A stretch of DNA of 64,000 nucleotides from positions 3,844,001-3,908,000 of the forward strand of contig NZ_CP098325.1 in assembly GCF_023639785.1 (NCBI RefSeq), given 5' to 3'. Positions 10,780 to 20,348 of this stretch are shown here, piece after piece (the stretch's first letter is position 1; each line of letters opens with the position of its first letter). The stretch is from Leclercia adecarboxylata. Lineage in GTDB: Bacteria > Pseudomonadota > Gammaproteobacteria > Enterobacterales > Enterobacteriaceae. The position numbers were made by a program, and so were the translations under genes. Below the pieces are notes generated by a model. That model was not told the origin of the DNA, did no database searches, and saw nothing but the letters and a program-made list of their open reading frames with translations.

Positions 10780-11565
10780 TTACGGCGCTTTGGTCGCCGT
10801 ATCCTGCTGCTGATTTTGCTCCTGCACCTGCGGACTCTGCTGGCTCTGCTGCTGACCCTGGGCAGGCTCAAGCTGGAACACCACATCAACCTGATCGTCG
10901 AACTGAATCGTTGGCTGCTCGTAGGTATCCTGCGCGGAGACCGGCGCCGCTTCCGCTTTCATCATGCGTACCATCGGGCTCGGCTGGTAGTTGGAGACGT
11001 GGTAACGCACGCTGTAAACCGGGCCCAGCTTGCTGTTAAAGCCAGCGGCCAGCTGCTGCGCCTGGCGCACGGCGTCATCAATCGCCGCTTTGCGCGCTTC
11101 GTCTTTATACTTCTCAGGTTGCGCAACACCCAGTGACACAGAACGGATCTCATTCAGACCCGCTTTCAGGGCACCGTCCAGCAGGGCGTTAAGCTTATCC
11201 AGCTGACGCACCGTGACTTCCACGGAGCGCACCGCACGATAACCTTTCAGGATGCTTTTGCCATCCTTATAGTCGTAGTCCGGTTGGGTACGCAGGTTGG
11301 CGGAGTTGATATCTTTTTTACCGACGCCGTTCTGCTCCAGGAAAGAGAGATATTGCGCAACGCGGTCGTCTGCCTGTTTCTTGGCGGTGGCCGCATCTTT
11401 TGCCGCCACGTTCACTTCAATGGCTAAGGTCGCGATATCCGGTGCCGCATCCACGCTTGCGGTGCCGGAGGTCACAATGTGCGGGCTGTCAGGCAGTTCA
11501 CTGGCCTGAACGGATGCTGCGCCAAAACCCATTAATGCCGCCAGGGCGATTGCATTCAACTTCAC
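10780..11565 (-). CDS. yggE: SIMPL/DUF541 family protein YggE
   Basis: A 261-residue oxidative-stress-related protein of the SIMPL (DUF541) family, probably periplasmic. A signal peptide is visible at the N terminus (hydrophobic AIALAALMGFGAASVQASE, cleavage after VQA). The start is a GTG at 11565, chosen because a strong AGGAGGAAT lies just upstream and the alignment with E. coli YggE (246 residues) begins there. The C terminus is a low-complexity Gln-rich tail (QGQQQSQQSPQVQEQNQQQ), longer than in K-12. The molecular function is not established. Confidence 0.93.
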   Translation of the reverse strand: MKLNAIALAALMGFGAASVQASELPDSPHIVTSGTASVDAAPDIATLAIEVNVAAKDAATAKKQADDRVAQYLSFLEQNGVGKKDINSANLRTQPDYDYKDGKSILKGYRAVRSVEVTVRQLDKLNALLDGALKAGLNEIRSVSLGVAQPEKYKDEARKAAIDDAVRQAQQLAAGFNSKLGPVYSVRYHVSNYQPSPMVRMMKAEAAPVSAQDTYEQPTIQFDDQVDVVFQLEPAQGQQQSQQSPQVQEQNQQQDTATKAP

Positions 11566-11657
11566 TTTTATTCCTCCATGTTGCGAAGATTGCCCATGTA
11601 ACAGGGCGCATGCCAGCAAGCTTAGCGCCTGCTGGTCGAATGTCCATAAGACAACGC

Positions 11658-12293
11658 CTAGAGGAATAGTTCCCTGATGTGATGAATCCCCTCTTTCGCC
11701 AGCTGGAAAGCAATAAACCACATCACCACGCCGACCAGGCCGTTGATAATGCGCTGGGCTTTGGCGGTGCGCAGGCGCGGCGCCAGCCATGCGGCGAGCA
11801 GCGCCAGACCGAAGAACCACAGGAAGGAGGCGCTTACGGTGCCCAGCGCGAACCAGCGTCTCGGCTCAGCCTCCAGTTGCCCTCCCAGGCTCCCCAGCAC
11901 AACAAAGGTATCCAGATAAACGTGCGGATTAAGCCAGGTCACCGCCAGCATGGTGACGATAATTTTCCACCGGCCCTGCTTCATCACTTCGGCGCTTGCC
12001 AGCTCAATATTGCTGCCCATCGCCGTTTTCAACGCGCCAAAGCCATACCAGAGCAGAAAGGCTACGCCACCCCAGGTAACCAGCGCCAGCAGCCAGGGGG
12101 ACTGCATCAGCAACGCGCTGCCGCCAAAAATCCCGGCGCAGATCAGCAGCATATCGCTCACCGCGCAGAGCAGCGCGATCATGATGTGATACTGACGACG
12201 AATGCCCTGATTCATGACGAAGGCGTTTTGCGGGCCGAGGGGCAGGATCATCGCTGCACCAATCATAAGCCCTTGAATGTAAAAAGAGAACAT
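11658..12293 (-). CDS. argO: L-arginine exporter ArgO
   Basis: A LysE-family inner-membrane exporter of arginine (also canavanine), 211 residues with about six hydrophobic segments. The N-terminal signature [23 protein letters not shown] is typical of the LysE family. Expression in E. coli requires ArgP with arginine, and argP is nearby at 9827. It lies about 90 bp upstream of yggE in the same direction. Confidence 0.96.
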   Translation of the reverse strand: MFSFYIQGLMIGAAMILPLGPQNAFVMNQGIRRQYHIMIALLCAVSDMLLICAGIFGGSALLMQSPWLLALVTWGGVAFLLWYGFGALKTAMGSNIELASAEVMKQGRWKIIVTMLAVTWLNPHVYLDTFVVLGSLGGQLEAEPRRWFALGTVSASFLWFFGLALLAAWLAPRLRTAKAQRIINGLVGVVMWFIAFQLAKEGIHHIRELFL

Positions 12294-12391
12294 GGAGTTT
12301 AATCTCAGAAGTCTGTCTTAGGGGCTGACTATACTGCGGGAGAATAATAAGAGGAAATGGATAATATTAATTGGCAATAAGTGAAGCTAAT

Positions 12392-12423
12392 AAAACCCGG
12401 CACGCATTGCGCGTACCGGGTTA
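12392..12423 (-). terminator. Hairpin after mscS
   Basis: AACCCGGCAC at 12393-12402 and GTACCGGGTT at 12413-12422 form a GC-rich stem downstream of the mscS stop codon, with A-rich sequence on the left giving U residues on the minus-strand transcript. Confidence 0.6.
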
Positions 12424-12433
12424 GGCAGAAAGG

Positions 12434-13291
12434 TTATTCCGCCGGTTCTTTTACACGCTTGAAGTTCACGTCCATCTGCGGGTACGGGAAGCTGATGCCG
12501 TTGGCATCAAAGTCACGCTTCACGCGTTCCAGCACATCCCAGTAAACGCTCTGCAAATCGCTGCTGTTGCTCCAGACGCGCACCACAAAGTTGATGGATG
12601 AAGCACCCAGTTCGTTCAGACGCACGGTCATGTCGCGATCTTTCAGAATGCGCTCGTCAGACTCGATAATGTTGGTGAGCAACTGCTTCACTTTGTCGAT
12701 ATCCGAGTCGTAGGCGACGCCAATAATGAACTCATTACGACGCACAGGTTCACGAGAGAAGTTGATGATATTGTTGGCGATGATTTTCCCGTTCGGGATC
12801 ACCACGATACGGCCGTCAACGGTGCGCAAGGTGGTAGAGAAGATCTGCACCTGCAGCACGGTACCGGCCACACCGCCCAGATCCACATATTCGCCCGAGC
12901 GGAATGGACGGAAGGTTACTAACAGCACCCCGGCGGCCAGGTTCGACAGCGAGCCCTGCAAGGCCAGGCCAATAGCCAGACCGGCGGCACCGAGCACGGC
13001 GATCACCGACGCGGTCTGTACCCCGACGCGCCCAAGCGCCGCGATCAGGGTAAAAGCAATGATGCCGTAGCGCACCAGGGCCGAGAGAAAGTCTGCTACC
13101 GTGGCGTCGATATGGCGCGCCCGCATCACGCGGTTAACCGCATTAGAGATGATGCGCGCAACAATCATACCGATGATGATAATGGCGATGGCCGCCACAA
13201 TGTTTACCGCGTAACTCAACAGCAACGCCTGGTTACGCACCAGCCAGGAGCCCGCGTTATTGATGCTATCTACAACACCGAGATCTTCCAT
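12434..13291 (-). CDS. mscS: Small-conductance mechanosensitive channel
   Basis: Homoheptameric inner-membrane channel that opens under hypo-osmotic tension. It has 285 residues: three N-terminal transmembrane helices, the pore-lining TM3 rich in Gly and Ala ([24 protein letters not shown], about residues 98-121), and a cytoplasmic beta/alpha vestibule ending in VDVNFKRV-type sequence. It is essentially identical to E. coli MscS (286 residues). It lies downstream of the fbaA terminator and so has its own promoter region. Confidence 0.97.
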   Translation of the reverse strand: MEDLGVVDSINNAGSWLVRNQALLLSYAVNIVAAIAIIIIGMIVARIISNAVNRVMRARHIDATVADFLSALVRYGIIAFTLIAALGRVGVQTASVIAVLGAAGLAIGLALQGSLSNLAAGVLLVTFRPFRSGEYVDLGGVAGTVLQVQIFSTTLRTVDGRIVVIPNGKIIANNIINFSREPVRRNEFIIGVAYDSDIDKVKQLLTNIIESDERILKDRDMTVRLNELGASSINFVVRVWSNSSDLQSVYWDVLERVKRDFDANGISFPYPQMDVNFKRVKEPAE

Positions 13292-13427
13292 TCAATATTC
13301 CTTATCTAAACCAGACCATAAAAATGCATCCCCCGTCGAGGCAGGCAGGTTAGTAAAGGGTAAACAAAAGCGGGGGTTTTGCCAAACAGATCACAAAAAC
13401 AGGCAGGATAGCCAGTTGAAAAGACAT

Positions 13428-13456
13428 AAAAAAAGCCCGCGATTAACGCGGGCTTC
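13428..13456 (-). terminator. Intrinsic terminator after fbaA
   Basis: On the minus strand GCCCGCGT/ATCGCGGGC forms a hairpin followed by a run of seven T residues. It ends the epd-pgk-fbaA operon. Confidence 0.88.
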
Positions 13457-13477
13457 TGATGCTGTCAGCAGCTCAAA

Positions 13478-14557
13478 TTACAGAACGTCAACCGCGTTCA
13501 GCTCTTTGAATGCCTGCTCCAGACGGGTCACCATGGAAGACTGCGCTGCGCGCAGCCATACGCGTGGATCGTAGTATTTTTTGTTCGGCTGGTCTTCGCC
13601 TTTCGGGTTGCCCAGCTGGCCCTGCAGGTAAGCTTCGTTAGTTTTGTAGTACTGCAGGATACCGTCCCAGGTTGCCCATTGGGTGTCGGTATCGATGTTC
13701 ATTTTGATTACGCCGTAGCTTACGGAGTCTTTGATTTCCTGAGCAGAAGAACCGGAACCGCCGTGGAAGACGAAGTTCAGGCTGTTGTGCGGCAGGTTGT
13801 GTTTCTTGGAAACATATTCCTGAGAATCACGCAGGATGGTTGGGGTCAGAACCACGTTACCTGGCTTGTACACGCCGTGTACGTTACCGAAGGAGGCAGC
13901 GATGGTGAAACGTGGGCTGATTTTGCTCAGCTCGGTGTAAGCGTAATCAACGTCTTCTGGCTGAGTGTACAGAGCAGAAGCGTCCATGTGGCTGTTGTCC
14001 ACGCCGTCTTCTTCGCCACCGGTGCAACCCAGTTCGATTTCCAGGGTCATGTCCATTTTGGCCATGCGCGCCAGGTATTTGGAGCAGATTTCGATGTTCT
14101 CTTCCAGAGACTCTTCAGACAGGTCGATCATGTGAGAAGAGAACAGTGGCTTACCGGTTGCAGCGAAGTGTTTCTCGCCCGCGTCCAGCAGACCGTCGAT
14201 CCATGGCAGCAGTTTCTTGGCGCAGTGGTCAGTGTGCAGGATAACCGGAACACCGTAGTGCTCAGCCATCTGGTGAACGTGATGTGCGCCAGAGATTGCG
14301 CCCAGGATTGCCGCGCCCTGAGGAACGTCAGTTTTCACGCCTTTACCTGCGATGAACGCAGCGCCGCCGTTGGAGAACTGAACGATTACTGGCGCTTTAA
14401 CTTTTGCTGCGGCTTCCAGTACGGCGTTGATAGAGTCGGTACCGACGCAGTTAACAGCTGGCAAAGCAAAGTTGTTTTCTTTAGCTACCTGGAACACCTT
14501 CTGAACGTCATCACCAGTGATCACGCCAGGTTTTACGAAATCAAAAATTTTAGACAT
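13478..14557 (-). CDS. fbaA: Fructose-bisphosphate aldolase, class II
   Basis: Zinc-dependent aldolase of glycolysis and gluconeogenesis, 359 residues. The metal and catalytic motifs are HTDHCAKK near residue 108 (catalytic Asp and zinc His), ELGCTGGEEDG near 174-184, and VFHGGSGSS near 264 (zinc His and phosphate loop). It is the last gene of epd-pgk-fbaA, 89 bp after pgk. Confidence 0.98.
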   Translation of the reverse strand: MSKIFDFVKPGVITGDDVQKVFQVAKENNFALPAVNCVGTDSINAVLEAAAKVKAPVIVQFSNGGAAFIAGKGVKTDVPQGAAILGAISGAHHVHQMAEHYGVPVILHTDHCAKKLLPWIDGLLDAGEKHFAATGKPLFSSHMIDLSEESLEENIEICSKYLARMAKMDMTLEIELGCTGGEEDGVDNSHMDASALYTQPEDVDYAYTELSKISPRFTIAASFGNVHGVYKPGNVVLTPTILRDSQEYVSKKHNLPHNSLNFVFHGGSGSSAQEIKDSVSYGVIKMNIDTDTQWATWDGILQYYKTNEAYLQGQLGNPKGEDQPNKKYYDPRVWLRAAQSSMVTRLEQAFKELNAVDVL

Positions 14558-14646
14558 GTTGCGAGTCCTGTATCTTCGGCCTTGGAAAGGGGCGAGCTCT
14601 TAAAAGCGCGCTGAAAATTGGGCAGGTTTCCCTGCCCTAAAATGGC

Positions 14647-15810
14647 TTACTTCTTAGCGCGCTCTTCGAGCATGGCTACTGCTGGCAGAACTTTGCCTTC
14701 CACGAATTCGAGGAATGCGCCGCCGCCAGTGGAGATGTAGGAGATCTTGTCGGAAATACCGAACAGATCGATTGCTGCCAGGGTATCACCGCCGCCAGCA
14801 ATGGAGAATGCTTCGCTGTCTGCAATCGCGTTAGCCACGATTTCAGTACCTTTACGGAAGTTCGGGAATTCGAACACGCCAACCGGACCGTTCCACAGAA
14901 TGGTTTTCGCATTCTTCAGGATTTCAGCCAGTTTCTCTGCAGAAGCGTCGCCCAGGTCCAGAATCTGCTCATCATTTTTGATGTCAGTAACAGATTTCAG
15001 CTCTGCGGTTGCGGATTCAGAGAACTCGGTCGCTACGCGAACGTCAGTTGGAACCGGGATATCACAGGTGGTCAGCAGGCGTTTTGCTTCATCAACCAGG
15101 TCTGCTTCGTACAGGGATTTACCCACGTTGTGGCCCTGGGCTGCAACGAAGGTGTTGGCGATACCTCCGCCGACGATCAGCTGGTCAGCGATTTTGGACA
15201 GAGAGTCCAGAACGGTCAGTTTGGTAGAAACTTTAGAACCACCAACGATAGCCACCATTGGACGAGCTGGTTCTTTCAGTGCTTTACCCAGTGCTTCCAG
15301 TTCGTCTGCCAGCAGTGGACCTGCACAAGCAACGTCAGCAAATTTGCCGATACCGTGAGTAGAAGCCTGCGCGCGGTGAGCGGTACCGAATGCATCCATT
15401 ACGAATACGTCGCACAGTGCCGCGTATTTTTTGGACAGGGTTTCGTCGTCTTTCTTCTCGCCTTTGTTGAAGCGAACGTTTTCCAGAACAACCAGTTCAC
15501 CTTCAGCAACTTCAACGCCGTCCAGGTAGTCTTTAACCAGACGTACCGGGCTGGACAGTTTGTCTTTCAGGTAATTAACAACCGGCAGCAGAGAGAACTC
15601 TTCGTTGTACTCGCCTTCAGTCGGACGACCCAGGTGGGAGGTTACCATCACTTTCGCACCCTGCTTCAGTGCCAGTTCGATGGTTGGCAGAGAAGCACGG
15701 ATACGCGCGTCGCTGGTCACTTTACCATCTTTAACCGGTACGTTCAGATCCGCACGGATGAAAACGCGTTTACCTGCCAGATCCAGATCGGTCATCTTAA
15801 TTACAGACAT
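14647..15810 (-). CDS. pgk: Phosphoglycerate kinase
   Basis: Substrate-level phosphorylation step of glycolysis, 387 residues. The N-terminal domain shows RADLNVP near residue 18 and the HLGRPTEG loop near 59; the C-terminal nucleotide domain shows [13 protein letters not shown] near 191, NGPVGVFE near 315 and GGGDT near 350. Codon use is strongly biased to common codons, as expected for an abundant enzyme. It lies 49 bp after epd. Confidence 0.98.
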   Translation of the reverse strand: MSVIKMTDLDLAGKRVFIRADLNVPVKDGKVTSDARIRASLPTIELALKQGAKVMVTSHLGRPTEGEYNEEFSLLPVVNYLKDKLSSPVRLVKDYLDGVEVAEGELVVLENVRFNKGEKKDDETLSKKYAALCDVFVMDAFGTAHRAQASTHGIGKFADVACAGPLLADELEALGKALKEPARPMVAIVGGSKVSTKLTVLDSLSKIADQLIVGGGIANTFVAAQGHNVGKSLYEADLVDEAKRLLTTCDIPVPTDVRVATEFSESATAELKSVTDIKNDEQILDLGDASAEKLAEILKNAKTILWNGPVGVFEFPNFRKGTEIVANAIADSEAFSIAGGGDTLAAIDLFGISDKISYISTGGGAFLEFVEGKVLPAVAMLEERAKK

Positions 15811-15859
15811 GGTGAATCCTCTCGTTGATTCTTAAAGTTTTGCAGACGCAATACGCGTC

Positions 15860-16879
15860 TTACCTGAAACCTTGAGCGGCCATGGCTAACGTGGTGTCGA
15901 GCATCCTGTTAGCAAAGCCCCATTCATTGTCACACCAGACCAGCGTTTTGATCAGGTGCGCTCCACTTACTCGCGTTTGCGTGCCATCAACAATGGCGCT
16001 ATGCGGATCGTGGTTAAAATCTACTGAGACCAACGGTAATTCCGTATAGTCAACTATACCATGAAATGCCTGCTGTGCCGCTTTTTGCAGCAACAGGTTG
16101 ACCTCAAAGGCTTTTACCGGTTTTTTCACGGTTACGCTGAGGTCAATCGCCGTCACGTTGATGGTCGGTACACGCACGGCGATAGCTTCAAAACGGTCTT
16201 CAAACTGGGGGAAAATTCGGGTGATACCGGCCGCCAGTTTGGTGTCCACCGGGATAATCGACTGACTCGCCGCACGAGTGCGTCGCAGGTCCGGGTGGTA
16301 AGCGTCAATAACCTGCTGATCGTGCATGGCGGAGTGGATGGTGGTAACCGTACCCGACTCAATGCCGTAGGCATCGTCCAGCAGTTTGATGACCGGAATA
16401 ATACAGTTGGTGGTGCAGGAGGCATTGGAGACGATACGGTGTTCCGCGCGCAACTCATGATGGTTGACGCCGTATACCACCGTAGCATCTAGATCGTTAC
16501 TGCCAGGGTGTGAAAAGAGTACTTTCTTAGCGCCGGCCGCCAGATGGGCTTCGCCGTGTTCGCGATTGCCGTAAACACCGGTACAATCGAGGACCACATC
16601 AACACCCAGTTCACGCCAGGGTAATGCTTCTAACGTCCGCTCATGAAGCACACGAATGACATCATCACCGACAAGCAGCTGCTCTCTCTCCTGACGAACG
16701 TCCCAGGCAAAGCGCCCATGGCTGGTGTCATATTTCAACAAATGCGCCATGCCTGCGGCATCCGCCAGTTCGTTGATGGCCACCACGGTAATTTCCGCCC
16801 GGCGTCCGGATTCATATAAAGCACGAACCACGTTACGTCCGATGCGACCGAAACCATTAATCGCTACGCGTACGGTCAT
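15860..16879 (-). CDS. epd: D-erythrose-4-phosphate dehydrogenase
   Basis: NAD-dependent oxidation of erythrose 4-phosphate to 4-phosphoerythronate, the first step of pyridoxal phosphate synthesis. It has 339 residues and is a GAPDH paralogue: [15 protein letters not shown] at the N terminus and active-site SNASCTTNC near residue 151. It heads the epd-pgk-fbaA operon. Erythrose 4-phosphate is produced by transketolase, encoded next door. Confidence 0.96.
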   Translation of the reverse strand: MTVRVAINGFGRIGRNVVRALYESGRRAEITVVAINELADAAGMAHLLKYDTSHGRFAWDVRQEREQLLVGDDVIRVLHERTLEALPWRELGVDVVLDCTGVYGNREHGEAHLAAGAKKVLFSHPGSNDLDATVVYGVNHHELRAEHRIVSNASCTTNCIIPVIKLLDDAYGIESGTVTTIHSAMHDQQVIDAYHPDLRRTRAASQSIIPVDTKLAAGITRIFPQFEDRFEAIAVRVPTINVTAIDLSVTVKKPVKAFEVNLLLQKAAQQAFHGIVDYTELPLVSVDFNHDPHSAIVDGTQTRVSGAHLIKTLVWCDNEWGFANRMLDTTLAMAAQGFR

Positions 16880-17073
16880 AAGTCTCCTGCAAAGCTTTCC
16901 CTGACTTGAGGTGGCTGACAGAGTAATGCAGCAACGCTCTGAGGGGAATCCTTGCCTGTCACAAACTCCAACTGATTGGTCATTTGTCGAACATTTAGTC
17001 GACTGAAACGCTTCAGCCAGAATAAGCGAAACACGGAATAAAGGGAATGACTGTCCAGACCAATAAGCCAGCT

Positions 17074-17091
17074 ATATGACTTGCGTCACAT
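17074..17091. promoter_or_regulatory. Candidate CRP site upstream of epd
   Basis: TATGA-CTTGCG-TCACA (17075-17090) matches the CRP consensus TGTGA-N6-TCACA with one mismatch. It lies about 200 bp upstream of the epd ATG. The E. coli epd promoter region is CRP-regulated. The remainder of the 357-bp epd-tktA gap holds only the REP pair at its right end; no gene is seen. Confidence 0.5.
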
Positions 17092-17146
17092 TTCTAATGG
17101 AATAATTAACGGTCTGGTTACAGGCTGGAGGAATAGTGGATACAAA

Positions 17147-17226
17147 AAAGCCGGGTAGCGCGCTTGCGCTCACCCGGCCAGGTTTTCTTGCTATTTTTAA
17201 GCCCGGTAAGCGTAGCGCCACCGGGC
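17147..17226. repeat. REP/BIME pair between epd and tktA
   Basis: Two GC-rich REP-type hairpins lie head to tail. The first runs GCCGGGTAGCGCGC...CACCCGGC (about 17149-17178) and the second GCCCGGTAAGCGTAGCG...CCACCGGGC (about 17201-17225). They sit immediately after the tktA stop and may stabilise its 3' end. In K-12 this interval holds the yggC-yggF/cmt block instead. Confidence 0.8.
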
Positions 17227-17236
17227 GAAACAGCGA

Positions 17237-19228
17237 TTACAGCAGTTCTTTCGCTTTCGCGACCACGTTCTCAACGGTGAAGCCGAACTCTTCGAACAGC
17301 TGCTCAGCCGGAGCAGACTCACCGAAGGTGGTCATGCCGACGATAGCGCCGTTCAGGCCCACGTATTTGAACCAGTAGTCAGCGATACCCGCTTCGATTG
17401 CCACGCGGGCAGAAACGGCTTTCGGCAGCACGGATTCACGGTAAGCCGCGTCCTGTTTGTCGAAGGCATCGGTAGACGGCATGGAGACCACGCGCGCCTT
17501 CACGCCTTCGGCTGCCAGCTGATCCCAGGCCGCAACGGCCAGTTCAACTTCAGAACCGGTTGCGATGAAGATCACCTGCGGCTGACCGTCACAGTCTTTC
17601 AGCACGTAACCACCGCGGGCAATGTTCGCCAGCTGCGCGTCGGTACGATCCTGCTGAGCCAGGTTCTGACGGGAGAGGATCAGTGCGGTCGGGCCGTCCT
17701 GACGCTCAACGCCGTATTTCCACGCCACCGCAGATTCAACCTGGTCACATGGACGCCATGTGGACATGTTCGGAGTCACGCGCAGAGAGGCAACCTGCTC
17801 AACCGGCTGGTGAGTCGGGCCATCTTCGCCCAGACCGATAGAGTCGTGGGTGTAGACCATCACCTGACGCTGTTTCATCAGCGCAGCCATACGCACCGCG
17901 TTACGGGCATATTCCACGAACATCAGGAAGGTGGAGGTGTACGGCAGGAAACCACCGTGCAGGGAGATACCGTTGGCGATAGCGGTCATACCGAACTCAC
18001 GCACGCCGTAATGGATGTAGTTACCGGCAGTATCTTCGTTGATCGCTTTAGAACCAGACCAGATAGTCAGGTTAGACGGTGCCAGGTCAGCAGAGCCGCC
18101 GAGGAATTCAGGCAGCAGCGGGCCGAAGGCTTCGATCGCATTCTGGGACGCTTTACGGCTGGCGATTTTGGACGGATTAGCCTGCAGCTTAGCGATGAAC
18201 TCGTTCGCTTTCGCGTCGAAGTCTGCTGGCATGTCACCTTTCATACGGCGGGTGAATTCTGCCGCTTCCTGTGGGAAAGCTTTGGCATAGGCGGCGAATT
18301 TCTCGTTCCAGGCCGCTTCTTTTGCCTGACCGGCTTCTTTTGCATCCCACTGGGCATAGATGTCAGACGGGATTTCAAAGGCCGCGTGTTTCCAGCCAAG
18401 CGCTTCGCGGGTCAGGGCGATCTCTGCGTCACCCAGCGGTGCACCGTGGGAGTCGTGAGTACCGGCTTTGTTCGGAGAACCGAAACCGATGACGGTTTTG
18501 CACATCAGCAGGGACGGTTTGTCAGTCACGGCGCGCGCTTCTTCTACTGCACGTTTGATCGCGTCAGCATCGTGACCGTCTACGCCACGCACCACGTGCC
18601 AGCCGTAGGCTTCGAAACGGGCTGCGGTATCGTCGGTGAACCAGCCTTCAACGTGGCCGTCGATGGAGATGCCGTTGTCGTCGTAGAACGCAACCAGTTT
18701 GCCCAGCTTCAGGGTACCGGCCAGGGAGCAGACTTCGTGAGAGATGCCTTCCATCATGCAGCCGTCACCCAGGAATGCATAGGTGAAGTGGTCAACAATG
18801 TCGTGGCCCGGACGGTTGAACTGCGCCGCCAGGGTCTTCTCAGCGATCGCCATACCTACGGCGTTAGCAATACCCTGCCCCAGCGGACCGGTTGTGGTTT
18901 CAACACCCGCGGTGTAACCCACTTCCGGGTGACCCGGGGTTTTAGAGTGCAGCTGGCGGAAGTTTTTCAGCTCTTCAATTGGCAGGTCGTAGCCGGTGAG
19001 GTGCAGCAGGCTGTAGATCAGCATGGAGCCGTGACCGTTAGAAAGAACGAAACGGTCGCGGTCAGCCCAGGCCGGGTTCTGCGGGTTGTGGTTCAGGAAA
19101 TCACGCCACAGCACTTCGGCAATGTCAGCCATACCCATAGGGGCACCCGGGTGACCGGATTTAGCTTTTTGGACAGCATCCATGCTCAGCGCACGAATAG
19201 CATTGGCAAGCTCTTTACGTGAGGACAT
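17237..19228 (-). CDS. tktA: Transketolase 1
   Basis: ThDP-dependent transfer of two-carbon units in the non-oxidative pentose phosphate pathway. It has 663 residues. The ThDP motif GDGCMMEG lies near residue 154 and the pyrimidine-binding domain includes [13 protein letters not shown] near 408 and [12 protein letters not shown] near 466. The start is [14 protein letters not shown] at 19228, matching E. coli TktA exactly; an upstream in-frame ATG at 19258 is not supported. It diverges from loiP. Confidence 0.98.
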   Translation of the reverse strand: MSSRKELANAIRALSMDAVQKAKSGHPGAPMGMADIAEVLWRDFLNHNPQNPAWADRDRFVLSNGHGSMLIYSLLHLTGYDLPIEELKNFRQLHSKTPGHPEVGYTAGVETTTGPLGQGIANAVGMAIAEKTLAAQFNRPGHDIVDHFTYAFLGDGCMMEGISHEVCSLAGTLKLGKLVAFYDDNGISIDGHVEGWFTDDTAARFEAYGWHVVRGVDGHDADAIKRAVEEARAVTDKPSLLMCKTVIGFGSPNKAGTHDSHGAPLGDAEIALTREALGWKHAAFEIPSDIYAQWDAKEAGQAKEAAWNEKFAAYAKAFPQEAAEFTRRMKGDMPADFDAKANEFIAKLQANPSKIASRKASQNAIEAFGPLLPEFLGGSADLAPSNLTIWSGSKAINEDTAGNYIHYGVREFGMTAIANGISLHGGFLPYTSTFLMFVEYARNAVRMAALMKQRQVMVYTHDSIGLGEDGPTHQPVEQVASLRVTPNMSTWRPCDQVESAVAWKYGVERQDGPTALILSRQNLAQQDRTDAQLANIARGGYVLKDCDGQPQVIFIATGSEVELAVAAWDQLAAEGVKARVVSMPSTDAFDKQDAAYRESVLPKAVSARVAIEAGIADYWFKYVGLNGAIVGMTTFGESAPAEQLFEEFGFTVENVVAKAKELL

Positions 19229-19507
19229 TTTGACTCCAGATCGGATGTTGAAGGCCATACCCGTTTCGGCTTGACGACAGCGCGTTTTGGGCTACGCCAG
19301 AAAAAAGTGCCAACAATGTAACCCAAGCGACAGGGCATGTACATGGACCATTCTTTTGCCGCTTAAGAAATCTCCGGAACACGATCGCACGTTGCGCAAT
19401 CTTCTCGCCCGCCCGGGTTTAAATTCTTTATAATTAGTCCTGCACCCTCCTCCGGGGCGGCAATACTTTCAGAATTTATCAATGTTAACGAGTACGGAAG
19501 CAACATA

Positions 19508-20266
19508 ATGAAAATGCGTGCAATAGTGCTGGCTCTGGGAACGACGCTCCTGCTTAGCGGGTGTCAAAATATGAATTCTGGCGGCCTGTTGAGCTCCGGA
19601 GCAGAGGCGTTTCAGGCCTACTCCCTGACCGACGCCCAGGTGAAAACCTTAAGCGATGAGGCCTGTAAGGAGATGGACGGTAAAGCGACCATCGCTCCTG
19701 CGAACAGCACCTACGCCCAGCGTCTGAATAAGATTGCGTCGGCCCTCGGCGACAACATTAATGGCCAGCCGGTAAACTACAAGGTCTACATGGCTAAAGA
19801 CGTCAACGCCTTTGCCATGGCTAACGGCTGTATCCGCGTCTACAGCGGGCTGATGGATATGATGAACGACAACGAAGTTGAAGCGGTCATCGGCCATGAG
19901 ATGGGCCACGTTGCGCTCGGCCACGTGAAGAAAGGGATGCAGGTCGCGCTCGGCACCAACGCCGTTCGCGTGGCGGCGGCCTCTGCCGGTGGCATTGTCG
20001 GGAGCCTCTCCCAGTCGCAGCTTGGCGATCTTGGTGAAAAACTGGTGAATTCCCAGTTCTCCCAGCGTCAGGAATCTGAGGCCGATGACTACTCCTACGA
20101 TCTGTTGCGCAAACGCGGCATTAACCCGTCAGGTTTAGCCACCAGCTTCGAAAAACTGGCTCAGCAGGAAGCGGGCCGTCAAAGCTCCATGTTTGACGAT
20201 CACCCGGCCTCTGCAGCGCGTGCGCAGCATATCCGCGATCGCATGGCGACAGACGGTATTAAATAG
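19508..20266 (+). CDS. loiP: Outer-membrane M48 metalloprotease lipoprotein LoiP
   Basis: A zinc metalloprotease induced by low osmolarity (also yggG), 252 residues. It has a lipoprotein signal with lipobox LLSGC (Cys near residue 19), so it is anchored in the outer membrane. The zinc motif is HEMGH in AVIGHEMGHVALGH near residue 132, and the third ligand Glu lies in ESEADDYSYDLL near 193. In K-12 its next gene is speB; here the accessory catabolic block starts 82 bp downstream. Confidence 0.96.
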   Translation: MKMRAIVLALGTTLLLSGCQNMNSGGLLSSGAEAFQAYSLTDAQVKTLSDEACKEMDGKATIAPANSTYAQRLNKIASALGDNINGQPVNYKVYMAKDVNAFAMANGCIRVYSGLMDMMNDNEVEAVIGHEMGHVALGHVKKGMQVALGTNAVRVAAASAGGIVGSLSQSQLGDLGEKLVNSQFSQRQESEADDYSYDLLRKRGINPSGLATSFEKLAQQEAGRQSSMFDDHPASAARAQHIRDRMATDGIK

Positions 20267-20297
20267 TGCCCCACGGAGGCGCCTGCGCCTCCTTTGA

Positions 20298-20334
20298 AAA
20301 AGCCGGGTGGCGGCTTCGCCTTACCCGGCCTATT
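20298..20334. repeat. REP element between loiP and the catabolic operon
   Basis: GCCGGGTGGCGGCTTCGCC...TTACCCGGCC is a canonical REP-type hairpin, preceded by AAAAA. It lies between convergent loiP and the last gene of the leftward operon and can act as terminator or 3' stabiliser for either. Confidence 0.8.
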
Positions 20335-20348
20335 CAGAAGCGCAACAG

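Noticed and set aside
17810..19222. 470-codon open frame opposite tktA
   Set aside because: The minus strand encodes full-length transketolase; the opposite frame has no domain and no ribosome site.
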